NCBI GenBank assembly: GCA_963556495.2
Contig: OY747704.1
Coordinates: 9,007,501-9,071,500, forward strand
Origin: Valencia hispanica
Lineage: Eukaryota; Chordata; Actinopteri; Cyprinodontiformes; Valenciidae
DNA: 64,000 nucleotides
Reading direction: 5' to 3'
A model generated the notes under the pieces. That model had not been told where the DNA came from. It saw only the letters and a list, made by a program, of their open reading frames with translations, and searched no databases. Below, in pieces: positions 11,078 to 21,199 of the stretch (position 1 is the first letter of the stretch; each line of letters starts with the position of its first letter). A program made the translations under genes and the position numbers.

Positions 11078-11130
11078 ACTAGAAAAGCACTCGGAGAGCG
11101 CAGACCTCCGCCAAGGCAGCTCAGTCCCAG
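11078..11130 (-). repeat. End fragment of a common fish repeat (copy 1)
   Basis: CTAGAAAAGCACTCGGAGAG ... CTCCGCCAAGGCAGCTCAG is the inverted counterpart of 51549-51600, the end of a widely dispersed fish repeat. Only the terminal 50 bp survive. Confidence 0.65.
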
Positions 11131-13236
11131 TCAACAAAGCAGTCTTTGCACTCAGAACAAAAGTAAAACTGTTTATTCTAGTAGTATACTCTGATTTGTT
11201 TCCTCCCAAACAATCATCGGTCAAAATGTTAAACCAGTCATTGATTAGTCAGTGATTTTAATCCTGCCCTGCTTTCTGAGGCAGCTCTTTCTATTCTGTA
11301 TTTATGAAGATGCTACATTATCACTACTTGTGTAGATAATAGTCTAATGAATGATAAGATAGAGAAACAGCTTTAATTAGTTAGAATTATTTATGTATTT
11401 TAAGTATATTGACATCAATCTTTAAACTCCATGTTGTGACTGATGTCTGTCACTCAGTCTAGGCCCCTTCCCCTTAGTATTACAGCCCTGCTTTTATGTT
11501 AGTGTGACACCCCAAGATCATCACTGGCCCCCATTTAGCTCTCTATAAAAACTAAGATCTAAAATCTAAGATACACCCCTGCTACCAGTCTTAATGCAGT
11601 ATTTTTAGCCTGATATAAACATTATTATTCAAGCACTATTTCCTATAATCATTTTGAAAATGCACGGAATTAGACTCACTTTATAGGGTTAAACACTGCT
11701 GGTCTGACCCACATTAATAAATAATGTAATTAATTTAAACTCTCAAAAAAGTCTCTGTTTTGGAGCTTTTGGAGAAGTTCTGGTGCTGCTTAAAGCAAGC
11801 GGCCAGTTATGGGCCGGGAGAAAGCTTGTAATGAGCACTCTGTAGCAATGAGAAGCTGTAGTGAGACACAGATCAATGGGGAGACGCAGACCAACGCACG
11901 TCGGTCAAAAATGTCCGAAGATTTTGTCAGACTGACCTGTTTTTGCGAACACTACTTTGAATCTGCCTAATGTTCATATAATTTGAAGACAAAGTATATA
12001 AATTGTTTGTGTGCCTGTTTTATGTGTTGGCCCAGAGTTTTGCCGCCTACTGCCAGCCGTCACAACTAAAGAATCGTCCCTCTTATTTTTGTCAAAAATC
12101 GTCTAATGTGCATTTTCTGTCAGGTTATATTATTATTATTATATATATCTCTAGAGGTTATATTAAAACACCGGGCTGTCAGCCAATGAGACACCGAAGA
12201 TTCCCCGCCCAACTTCTCTGATCGGTCATACCCGTCATGCCTCTGTTGCATTCACCGAAGCCAAGAAATTACAAAACTACCCTCTTCATTAATGCCATAG
12301 GGCAGCTCCGTTAATGCAAACTTATTCCTTCTGGTGTGAAAAAAAAACAGTCGGGGCTTGAGGAGAAATGTTCGGGTCTAGAGCCAGGAATGCCCAGGCC
12401 AGGCGACGCCACTGGTCATGCCTGATTAAAAATGCTGTTAATGCAACGAAAGCGTTGTGCCCCAGGAACACAGTCGTTGAGCATAACTACATCAACTTAA
12501 GACACACTTTATATTGTTTACATCCAAGTATACCAGAATAAAATCTTGAAGCTGCAAAGATGCATAAATAGCCACAATGTTAACTGAAGTAAACAGTTTC
12601 TGTTGTTGTGACCAGCATATATCTGGAAAATATCCTCATTGGCACCCATTGCAAGGAGAAATGAGCGAAGGAGAGCTGTTCTGGCTCACCATATGCTGTG
12701 AAACGATCTAATATACCCATCATTCCGCAAAAATCCCTCAGTCATGCTACCACTAGATTCTAAATGTAAATCGATGTATTTTCACCAAGTGGGCTACCTG
12801 TAGTGTGAGTTGCTTGTTAAGAACACCTGTGGCCTACTAAATGCATTGTGTTGTTTGTCTCTGATCTGTTATTTCATGTTATATCGTACTGTTTCTGAAC
12901 TGTTGTGGCACTGTACTCATATGTTGAGGTTGGAGCCATTTACTAAAATTCAGATCACATACCTGCTGTTTCTTTGTGTTTACAAAAATAGCAGTCCATA
13001 TTGCAGTTAGATCCAAATGGTCGACCGCCTCCAAAAAAGTTTTTTAACTTAATGTCAATTAACAACTTTCTACAGGTTATGAACCATAGCTACAGTATTT
13101 ATCTGTGTTCTCAACAAGGGAGCCCACTGTTTAAGCTGCATGTTGATGAGTTGAGATTAACAAATTAGGAAAACAATCGCATGCAAACCTAGATTAACCA
13201 GCCAAACAGGGTCCGAAACAGAGATGTGTGTAAAAC
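11131..13236. other. Unrecognised intronic DNA
   Basis: Read on both strands, I see no exon with good splice sites and no repeat I can name, apart from a short TATTATTATT run at 12126-12150. Small open frames at 12003-12221 and 12810-13010 lack any recognisable feature. Confidence 0.4.
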
Positions 13237-13764
13237 TTAAGGCCGGTTTATACTTCTGCATTGTGTCCCTCGCGTAGGGTACGCCGTAACCGCCATAGTC
13301 TCTGCGTAGGTCCGCAGAGGCTTGACGCGCACCTCCTCGGACCTGACGTGCAGCCCGGCGACACGTCGCAGAGACGCGGAAGTACTCTCTTGTGATTGGT
13401 CAGTGAGATTACGTACGCACGTACCATCTTCTCATTTGCTTTCGTTGCAAAGTGTTCAAAAGAAGGATAATTTGTTCGTCTGCTTCCACAATCTCGTTGA
13501 GACACTGCACCAAGTTGGCCGCGATCGTTGTTCTAAAACAGGAAACACTTGCCGGAACTGAACCAAACATAAGCAAACCATCAGAAAAACTCCGCCCAAT
13601 GGAGTTTGCTGACCGATACCAGCCTACTGCCACCTGCAGGTTTGGAAATGAATCAGCAACACGACGCTTTCAGCCCTACGCAGAAGTATAAACACAGCAG
13701 TGGGTACGGCGGTTACGGCGTAACCTACGCGACTGACACGACGCAGAAGTATAAACCAAGCTTC
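13237..13764. mobile_element. Harbinger-like MITE
   Basis: The ends are inverted: TTAAGGCCGGTTTATACTTC on the left, and GAAGTATAAACCAAGCTTCA on the right, with a second inverted block inside (TACGCCGTAACCGCC at 13280 and GGCGGTTACGGCGTA at 13709). A possible TTA/TCA 3-bp target duplication fits PIF/Harbinger. No complete transposase is present at about 528 bp, so it is non-autonomous. The open frames inside (13248-13691) are by-products of the GC-rich repeat. Confidence 0.65.
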
Positions 13765-14360
13765 AGGTAGCTGTGTCATTACCTGATCAAAACACTGCAA
13801 ACGTCAATAAGTAGAATTGAAAATGTCTGTTTTTTCTCTAAAGATCTATTCAAAACAGATATTCTTCGTATGTGAGGGAAGATCCAATAATATATCATAT
13901 CTGTTTAAAAGATCACCAAAATACATCTCAAGAGAAGACCGCGCCAAACAGCGACTAAATAGGCAGAGTCCAAACAGATCAACTTGTGATCCACCTGTAT
14001 TTGGTGTTATTTGAACTTTAACAGACTGCAACACACAGAATAGCACTAAAAATCAATAAATTACACTTCCGTTAGCTTAACAGTGGGAAATAGTATAATC
14101 ACCCAGTATTGTTAAAGTAACATGATGATTATTTCACATCTTTCATGGTACAATCGTACATTGTTATTACACTGACATGTTCTGTAAACTTGTTAATATA
14201 AACAGTTACCTGTGATATAATGTGAAGAAATGTATTGTTCATTTAATGGAAGCCACATAATTGTGTTTGCACCAAAATCCTAGCAGCAAGTGAATGTCTA
14301 TTCAATACGTTTTATTGACCATAAAATAAACAGGTTCTACAAAAGGTTGGACGACAATAA
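13765..14360. other. Unrecognised AT-rich DNA
   Basis: No exon or named repeat is recognised. The frames at 13817-14046 on both strands are unsupported. Confidence 0.4.
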
Positions 14361-14364
14361 TATT

Positions 14365-14440
14365 GCTTCTTGAACCCACGTTCTCTGCTTGCTAGTTACG
14401 TTGCTCCTCCTATCCACTAGACCACACTCACTGGCATGTG
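14365..14440 (-). repeat. tRNA-like sequence (SINE head or tRNA pseudogene)
   Basis: On the minus strand GTGGTCTAGTGGATAGGA (14425-14408) matches the A-box region of tRNA-Glu/Arg-like genes, and GGGTTCAAGAAGC (14377-14365) resembles a B box (GGTTCRANTCC) with the last bases changed. Box spacing fits a tRNA. The acceptor stem does not pair cleanly, so this is a tRNA-derived SINE head or a decayed tRNA. Confidence 0.5.
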
Positions 14441-15475
14441 ACAACATCCCCTACCTGTTATTGATTTTCAACCGACCGTCTATTTAAGTCAGTTTATGTG
14501 AACATTGTGACTATTCTGATGTAAAAGTAGGCCTATACGTATTGTTTACTCAGCGTTGCCTCTTACAACGGAGTGTAGGGGTCACTTGGACAAAAAGAAC
14601 AAAGAGGATTGATATTTGAATTGAAATGACAAGAAAAATTATATAAAAATAAGGTGGAAATGAGTTTCATTTCATTTTCAGTTTAATTTCCATGTCCTCT
14701 CTAAATGAGCTAGTAACTTTATAACAAAGAAATTCTCCCTCCTTTATCATGATGATAATTTGAAAACATGCTTGGTCAGCAAAGAGACTATCCCATAAGA
14801 TGGCATAACTGGTCCCTGTCCCGAATAGATAAAAATACATAGACGCATTACAAAAGAATTTTCTGGACACTGTTCTAAGAAATGCACAGAGAATTATACT
14901 CTGTGTGTCTGTGTGCATCCACAGGAGTTGTTTAAGTGTCAGCTGTGCATAGTATCAGTTAAATGATCTCACTTTCTTCTCTGCAGTCTCTTTGTACTGT
15001 GAGATGATACATTTTCTCAGCATCAGAAGCTGACTGGGCCACTGTGTCTTGACCCATAGAGTGTCAGAAAAAAGCATTCATATCCCTCTTTTTTTAATTA
15101 CTCATGTTTGGAGAATATCCTATGTTTTACACCAGGCATCAACTGCTCGCATTTTTTAATGCTGTTGTGCCACCTACCCATGAGTGGCCCAATGTTCCAT
15201 GGAAGGCAAGTATGTAGAGACACAGGACCTGTACTGCCACATGCAGTCCGGACCTAATTTCTGGTCAGCCATGCAAAATTGAACTTCTCCAATGAAGGGC
15301 ATTTCTTATCTATCGTGCAGTATTGTTTAAGATCAAACTGTAGGCCTATACTTTATTCCAAGCACTCTTTCCTAAATGCAAGAGGATTTGATTTTTCAGT
15401 ACAGAGTATGACAAAATAAAAAACAAAATGTCAAATGGTAAAACAATTTTAAAATTAGAGCTTTTTCATTGGTAC
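14441..15475. other. ydjc intron downstream of the second coding exon
   Basis: I searched the minus strand for the next ydjc exon (the motif with several His near HxDGHxH) and did not find it. No repeat is recognised. Confidence 0.4.
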
Positions 15476-15635
15476 CTGGTTTATGCTGAGTTGGTTTCTC
15501 TCCAAGGCCTGACGAATACCCATCTTTCCATGGAAGAAGCCTTGAGGGTTTATGAGTGTGGAAATCTGCTGGAGGTTTTGACACACAGGGGTGCCCTCCG
15601 ACAGGTTGGCATGGAGGCCAATTGGGATTTTGTGT
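15476..15635 (-). CDS. ydjc: ydjc second coding exon (YdjC-like carbohydrate deacetylase)
   Basis: This minus-strand exon encodes 53 residues plus one split codon and reads [14 protein letters not shown], then [13 protein letters not shown]. That is the second block of vertebrate YDJC, a metal-dependent deacetylase-like protein acting on N-acetylated sugars. The His of GLHANL is a metal-ligand position in the YdjC family. The acceptor is a T-rich tract ending in CTAG at 15639-15636, and the donor is CAG/GTACC at 15475. The exon enters in phase 2, which exactly fits the preceding exon at 48823-49001, 33.2 kb upstream. Both sides are non-homologous AT-rich intron. The third exon, expected to carry the downstream His-rich motif, was not found between here and position 1. 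Identity rests on protein similarity recalled from vertebrate YDJC; I am fairly sure. Confidence 0.85.
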
Positions 15636-15903
15636 CTAGTTTGAGAAATAAAAAAAAATGAAAATGAGAAAAAGTTATTCACCTTATGTGATGCTGACTA
15701 AAATTGGGCAAGTTAATTAGTATTTTATTGGGTCTATGTAATGCTCCAATTTCCTCAAAAACAACATTTTAAGTTTTTACTAGCTTTAAGTCACAATAAT
15801 CAGAATGAACAGAAATAAACACTTATGAAGGTTAAGGCCAACTTTATTGATATATTACATTTGAAACAATTCTATTGTACCAAAGTGCTTTACTTGTAAG
15901 ACA

Positions 15904-17501
15904 CAGACCCTTTCCAAAAAAATTAGAATATCATGGAAAAGTTTCTTTATTTCCTAAATTCCATTCAAAACGTTAAACCTACATAGATTATAGATTCAGG
16001 GACCACAACTTAAACCATTTCAAGTATTTAGTTGTTTATTTGTACATAATTTGGGCTTCCAGCTCATAAAACCCACGAAAACATCAATTCAAAAAATTAG
16101 TATACTGTGAAGAAATCATTTACTACTTAGTTTTTGCAAAAAAAAAGAAAGAAATTGGGATCACATCAGATCAATCAAAATATGGCTTCACTTTGGTTCA
16201 ATTGTCTCAGTTAGGTTCAATATGGGGAAGACCGCAGACTTTACAACAGGCCAGAAGAACATCATTGAAACCCTCCATAGGATGGGTAAGCCACAAAGGT
16301 TCATAGCTAAGGAGGCTTGCTGTGATTGCTGTGTCCAAGCATGTCAATGGAAAGTCTAGTGGAAGGGCAAAATATCGCAGGAGAAGATGCAACAGCAGAA
16401 GAGTTGACCGTGGGCTTCAGCGGAATATCAAACAGAGAAGATTCATGAATCTGGCAGAGACCCAGAAAGGGTGGAATGAGGCGGGAGTCACAGCTTTAAA
16501 AACTACAACAGTTGGAAGGGCTACAAATGTCTGGTTCCTCGGGTCAAACCACTTCTGAGCCTGAGCTAATGTAGGAAGCGTCTCAACTGGGCCACGGAGA
16601 AGGAGGACTGGACTGCTGGCCAGTGGTCCAAGGTCCTCTTTTCCGATGAAAGTAAAGTGTGCCTTTCATTCAGGAATCAAGGTCCAAGGGTTCGGAGGAA
16701 GATGGGTGAGGAACATAACCCAAGCTGCTTGAGGTCCAGTGTGAAATATCCACAGTCAGTCATGATTTGGGGTTCAATGTCCGGTGCAGGTGTTGGTAAA
16801 CTCTGCTTTCTTAATTCCAATGTCACCGCATCAGTCTACCAGAATGCTTTAGATGACTTCATTAATTCCGTCCGCTGAGGATGGAGATGCAGATTTCATC
16901 TTCCAGAAGGACTTGGCCCCTGCCCAAAACACCAACACCTGTTTTGATGCCCATGCCATGACAGTGCTTGACTGGCCAGCCAACTCGCCGGACCTAAACC
17001 CAATTGAGAATCTATGGGGTATTATCAAGAGGAAAATAAGGGGCACCAGACCCAAAAACAAAGAAGAGCTAACAGCTAGCATCAAGGAAATCTGGGCTTC
17101 CACAACTCCCAGGCAATGCCACAGGCTGATTGCCTCAATGGCATAGCGCATCGAGACAGTGATTAAGGCAAAGAGATTCCTTACCAAGTATTGAAGATTG
17201 ACGTATCGTTTTGAAAGCACCATATTTTGATTGATTTGATGTGATCCTAATTTCTTTCTTATTTCTGCAAAAACTAAGAAGTAAATGGTGATTTCTTCAC
17301 AATATTGTAATTTTTTGAATTCCTGATTTGATGGGTTTTATGAGCTGGAAGCCCAAATTATGTACAAATAAACAACTAAATACTTGAAATCGTTTAGGTT
17401 GTGGGCGCTGAATCTATAATCTATGCAAGTTTAACATTTTGAATGGAATTAAGGAAATAAATTAACCTTTCCTTGATATTCTAATTTTTGGAAAGGGTTT
17501 G
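15904..17501 (+). mobile_element. Tc1-family transposon, inactive, long terminal repeats
   Basis: Left end CAGACCCTTTCCAAAAAAAT and inverted right end (...ATTTTTGGAAAGGGTTTG, then TA) define a 1.6-kb element with very long inverted repeats of about 300 bp, covering the mirrored segments around 15904-16200 and 17210-17501. The left TA is now CA. It sits 270 bp upstream (in gene sense) of the ydjc exon at 15635. Confidence 0.88.
16199..17187 (+). pseudogene. Dead Tc1 transposase (second family)
   Basis: The N-terminal third has several stop codons. The middle frame (16657-16875) has the SVMIWGSMSGAGVG block; the C-terminal frame (16853-17146) has QKDLAP, then WPANSPDLNPIENLWG. A frameshift near 16860 separates them, and about three codons are missing between second Asp and Glu (31 residues rather than 34). 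LFSDES at about 16640 carries the first Asp. Confidence 0.88.
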
Positions 17502-17624
17502 TACATAACTTTAGCAAGATACTTCATTGGAACATCGAGAAATACTTTACAAATCCACAAACTATGAATAATCAAAAAGATAAATAGAGCACAAAGTTGC
17601 TACTTAAGAGGTTCCCTTAAATAC

Positions 17625-18863
17625 TAAACTCAGCAAAAAAAGAAACGTCCCTTTTTCAGGACTGTGTATTTCAACAATAATGTTGTAAAAATCCAAATAA
17701 CTACAGATCTTCATTGTAAAGGGTTTAAACAATGTTTTCCATGCATGTTCAATTAACAATAATCAATTAATTAACATGCACCTGTGGAATTGTCGTTAAG
17801 ACCATAACAGCTTACAGAAAGTAGGCATTTAAGGTCGCAGTTCTAAAAATGCAGGACACTAAAGAGACTTGTCTACAGACTGTGAAAAACACCCAAAGAA
17901 AGATACCCAGGGTCCCTGCTCATCTGCGTGAACGAGCATTAGGCATGTTGCAGGGAGGCATGAGGCCTGCTGATGTGGCTAGGGCAATAAATTGCCATGT
18001 CCGCACTGTGAGACGCCTAAGACAGCGCTACAGGGAGACAGGAAGGACAGCTGATCATCCTCGCAGTGGAAAACCATGTGTTACAACACCTGCACAGGAT
18101 CGGTACATCCGAATACCACACCTGCGTGACAGGTACAGGATGGCCTCAACTACCCGAGTCACACCCGGAACACACAATCCCTCCATCAGTGCTCAGACTA
18201 TCCCCAAAAGGCTGAGAGAGGCTGGACTGAGGGCTTGTAAGCCTGTTGTATGCAGGTCCTTACCAGACATCACCGGCAACAAGGCCGCCTATGGGCACAA
18301 ACCCACCTTCGCTGGACCAGACAGGAGTGGCAAAAACTGAGTCACGGTTTTGTCTCACCAGGGGTGATGGACGGATTTGTGTTTATCGTCGAAGGAATGA
18401 GCGTTACACCGAGGCCTGTACCCTGGAGCGGGATCGATTTGGAGGTGGGGGGTCCGTCATGGTGTGGGGCGGTATATCACATCACCATCGGACTGAGCTT
18501 GTTGTCATTGCAGACAATCTCAATGCCTTGCGGTACAGGGAAGACATCCTCCTCCCTCATGTGGTACCCTTTATGCATGCTCATCCGGACATGATCCTCC
18601 AGCAGGACAATGCCACCAGCCATACTGCTCGTCCTGTGTGTGTGTGTTTCTGCATGACAGCAATGTCAGTGTTCTGCCATGGCCAGCGAAGAGCCCGGAT
18701 CTCAATCCCATTGAGCAGGTCTGGGACCTGTTGGATCGCAGGGTGAGGGCTAGGGCCATTCCCCCCAGAAATGTCCAGGAACTTGCAAGTGCCTTGGTGG
18801 AAGAGTGGGGTAACATCTCACAGCAAGAACTGACAAATCTGGTCCAGTCCATGAGGAGGAGAT
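17625..18863 (+). mobile_element. Tc1 element A, left part (interrupted)
   Basis: The left end AAACTCAGCAAAAAAAGAAA and the transposase match the Tc1 family abundant in salmonids and other fish. The element stops in mid-transposase at 18863 where an L2-like LINE tail begins, and resumes at 25477. Its right end is at 25724 (GGACGTTTCTTTTTTTGCC). Without the insertion it would be about 1.5 kb. Confidence 0.9.
17849..18863 (+). pseudogene. Transposase of Tc1 element A, broken
   Basis: The 163-aa N-terminal frame (17849-18340) has the helix-turn-helix DNA-binding region (PADVARAINCHVRTVRRL). Downstream, coding continues in other frames: GGGSVMVWGGI near 18450 and WPAKSPDLNPIEQVWDLLDRR at 18689-18750. 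The segment normally carrying the first catalytic Asp appears deleted at about 18340, and the LINE insertion removes the C-terminus. It is non-functional. Confidence 0.85.
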
Positions 18864-18891
18864 TCAATTTTAATTCAATTCAGTTTATTTA
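18864..18891 (-). repeat. LINE tail, left of the DD38E Tc1
   Basis: TCAATTTTAATTCAATTCAG is the inverted (CAATT)n tail of the L2-like LINE that continues at 20510. The DD38E element split the tail at a TA. Confidence 0.9.
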
Positions 18892-20509
18892 CACTACCGT
18901 TCAAAAGTTTGGGGTCACATTGAAATGTCCTTATTTTTGAAGGAAAAGCCCTGTACTTTTCAATGAAGATAACTTTAAACTAGTCTTAACTTTAAAGAAA
19001 TACACTCTATACATTGGTAATGTGGTAAATGACTATTCTAGCTGCAAATGTCTGGTTTTTGGTGCAATATCTACATAGGTGTATAGAGGCCCATTTCCAG
19101 CAACTATCACTCCAGTGTTCTAATGGTACAATGTGTTTGCTCATTGGCTCAAAAGGCTAATTGATGATTAGAAAACCCTTGTGCAATCATGTTCACACAT
19201 CTGAAAACAGTTTAGCTCGGTACAGAAGCTACAAAACTGACCTTCCTTTGAGCAGATTGAGTTTCTGGAGCATCACATTTGTGGGGTCAATTAAACGCTC
19301 AAAATGGCCAGAAAAAGAGAACTTTCATCTGAAACTCGACAGTCTATTCTTGTTCTTAGAAATGAAGGCTATTCCATGTGAGAAATTGCTAAGAAATTGA
19401 AGATTTCCTACAACGGTGTGTACTACTCCCTTCAGAGGACAGCACAAACAGGCTCTAACCAGAGTAGAAAAAGAAGTGGGAGGTCGCGTTGCACAACTGA
19501 GCAAGAAGATAAGTACATTAGAGTCTCTAGTTTGAGAAACAGACGCCTCACAGGTCCCCAACTGGCATCTTCATTAAATAGTACCCGCAAAACACCAGTG
19601 TCAACATCTACAGTGAAGAGGCGGCTGCGGGATTCTGGGCTTCAGGGCAGAGTGGCAAAGAAAAAGCCATATCTGAGACTGGCCAATAAAAGAAAAAGAT
19701 TAAGATGGGCAAAAGAACACAGACATTGGACAGAGGAAGACTGGAAAAAAGTGTTGTGGACGGATGAATCCAAGTTTGAGGTGTTTGGATCGCAAAGAAG
19801 AACGTTTGTGAGCAGCAGAACAACTGAAAAGATGCTGGAAGAATGCCTGACGCCATCTGTTAAGCATGGTGGAGGTAATGTGATGGTCTGGGGTTGCTTT
19901 GGTGCTGGTAAGGTGGGAGATTTGTACAGTGTAAAAGGGATTCTGAATAAGGAAGGCTATCACTCCATTTTGCAACGCCATGCCATACCCAGTGGACAGC
20001 GCTTGATTGGAGCCAATTTCATCCTACAACAGGACAATGACCCAAAACACACCTCCAAATTGTGCAAGAACTATTTAGAGAAGAAGCAGGCAGCTGGTAT
20101 TCTATCGGTAATGGAGTGGCCAGCGCAGTCACCAGATTTTAACCCCATTGAGCTGTTGTGGGAGCAGCTTGACCATATGGTACGCAAGAAGTGCCTATCC
20201 AACCAATCCAAATTGTGGGAGCTGCTTCTAGAAGCGTGGGGTGCAATTTCTCCAGATTACATCAACAAATTAACAGCTAGAATGCCAAAGGTCTGCAATG
20301 CTGTAATTGCTGCAAATGGAGGATTCTTTGACGAAAGCAAAGTTTGATGTAAAAAAAATCTTATTTCAAATACAAATCATTATTTCTAACCTTGTCAATG
20401 TCTTGACTCTATTTTCTATTCATTTCACAACGTATGGTGGTGAATAAGTGTGACTTTTCATGGAAAACACAAAATTGTTTGGGTGACCCCAAACTTTTGA
20501 ACGGTAGTG
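18892..20509 (+). mobile_element. DD38E Tc1-type transposon (Intruder-like), copy 1
   Basis: Termini are CACTACCGTTCAAAAGTTTG and its inverse, flanked by TA on both sides (18890-18891, 20510-20511). Length is 1618 bp, identical to copy 2 at 61926-63543. Removing it restores the LINE tail CAGTTTATTTATATAGCGCC, so this is a clean, recent insertion. Confidence 0.95.
19304..20347 (+). pseudogene. DD38E transposase, copy 1, one nonsense codon
   Basis: The reading frame aligns without indels to the intact 347-aa copy at 62338-63381. Codon 26 is TGA (19379-19381) where copy 2 has CGA, a CpG-type C to T change. Catalytic blocks are intact: LWTDESK, QQDNDPKH and SPDFNPIELLW, with 38 residues between second Asp and Glu. 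The open part after the stop starts at an internal ATG at 19397 (316 aa), but would lack the first DNA-binding helix. It is probably inactive. Confidence 0.92.
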
Positions 20510-20515
20510 TATATA

Positions 20516-21199
20516 GCGCCAATTCACAACAGATGTCATCTCAAGGCACTTAACAAGAAGTCATTTCAATACATTTATACAAACATTCCAATCAGTTAAA
20601 AAGTTTCCTATTTAAGGAATCCCAGCAGATTGCGTCAGTCATTGGCGTGAGGTTGGGCCCCGTTGATGCAGACTTTCCAACCACAGCAATCCTTCAGCAA
20701 TCCCTCATACTGAGCAAGCATGTAGCGACGGTGGAGAGGAAAAACTCCCCTTTAACAGGAAGAAACCTCCAACAGAACCAGGCTCAGTAGGAGCGGCCAT
20801 CTGCCACGACCGTCTGGGGGTTTGAGAAGACAGAGCAGAAACACAGAAGGAACAGAAGATCTGATATAAGAGAACTTTCTATGTTACAGAAAGTAAAAAG
20901 TTAATAACAGGACACAGTGGATGTTCAGTTACTGGGAGGATCATCCCAGTCGATGCCCCCCGTCCAACAGAGCATTGCAGCCAAGCAGGATACCAGACCA
21001 GGTATATATTCTATGGAGAGAAAAACACTGAGAGTAAACAAAGTTAACAGTCGAAATAACAGAATGTACTGTAATACAACTGGAGAGTCGTAGGAGAAAA
21101 GGAAGTAGCAGAGTGAAGAAAATTGGTAAGTCTGTCCTCCAGCAGTCTAAGCCTATAGCAGCATAACTACAGAGCTAGCTCAGGATGACCTTAGCCACT
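20516..21199 (-). repeat. 3' UTR of the L2-like LINE
   Basis: No coding. It includes the conserved block GGAGAGGAAAAACTCCCCTT and GGCGCTATATAAATAAACTG (inverted), which recurs at 26291-26706, 38291-38545, 52130-52872 and 59664-59990. It probably carries the 3' signal recognised by the LINE reverse transcriptase. Confidence 0.85.

Noticed and set aside
13248..13691. Several overlapping open frames on both strands
   Set aside because: They arise from the GC-rich, stop-poor MITE body and inverted blocks.
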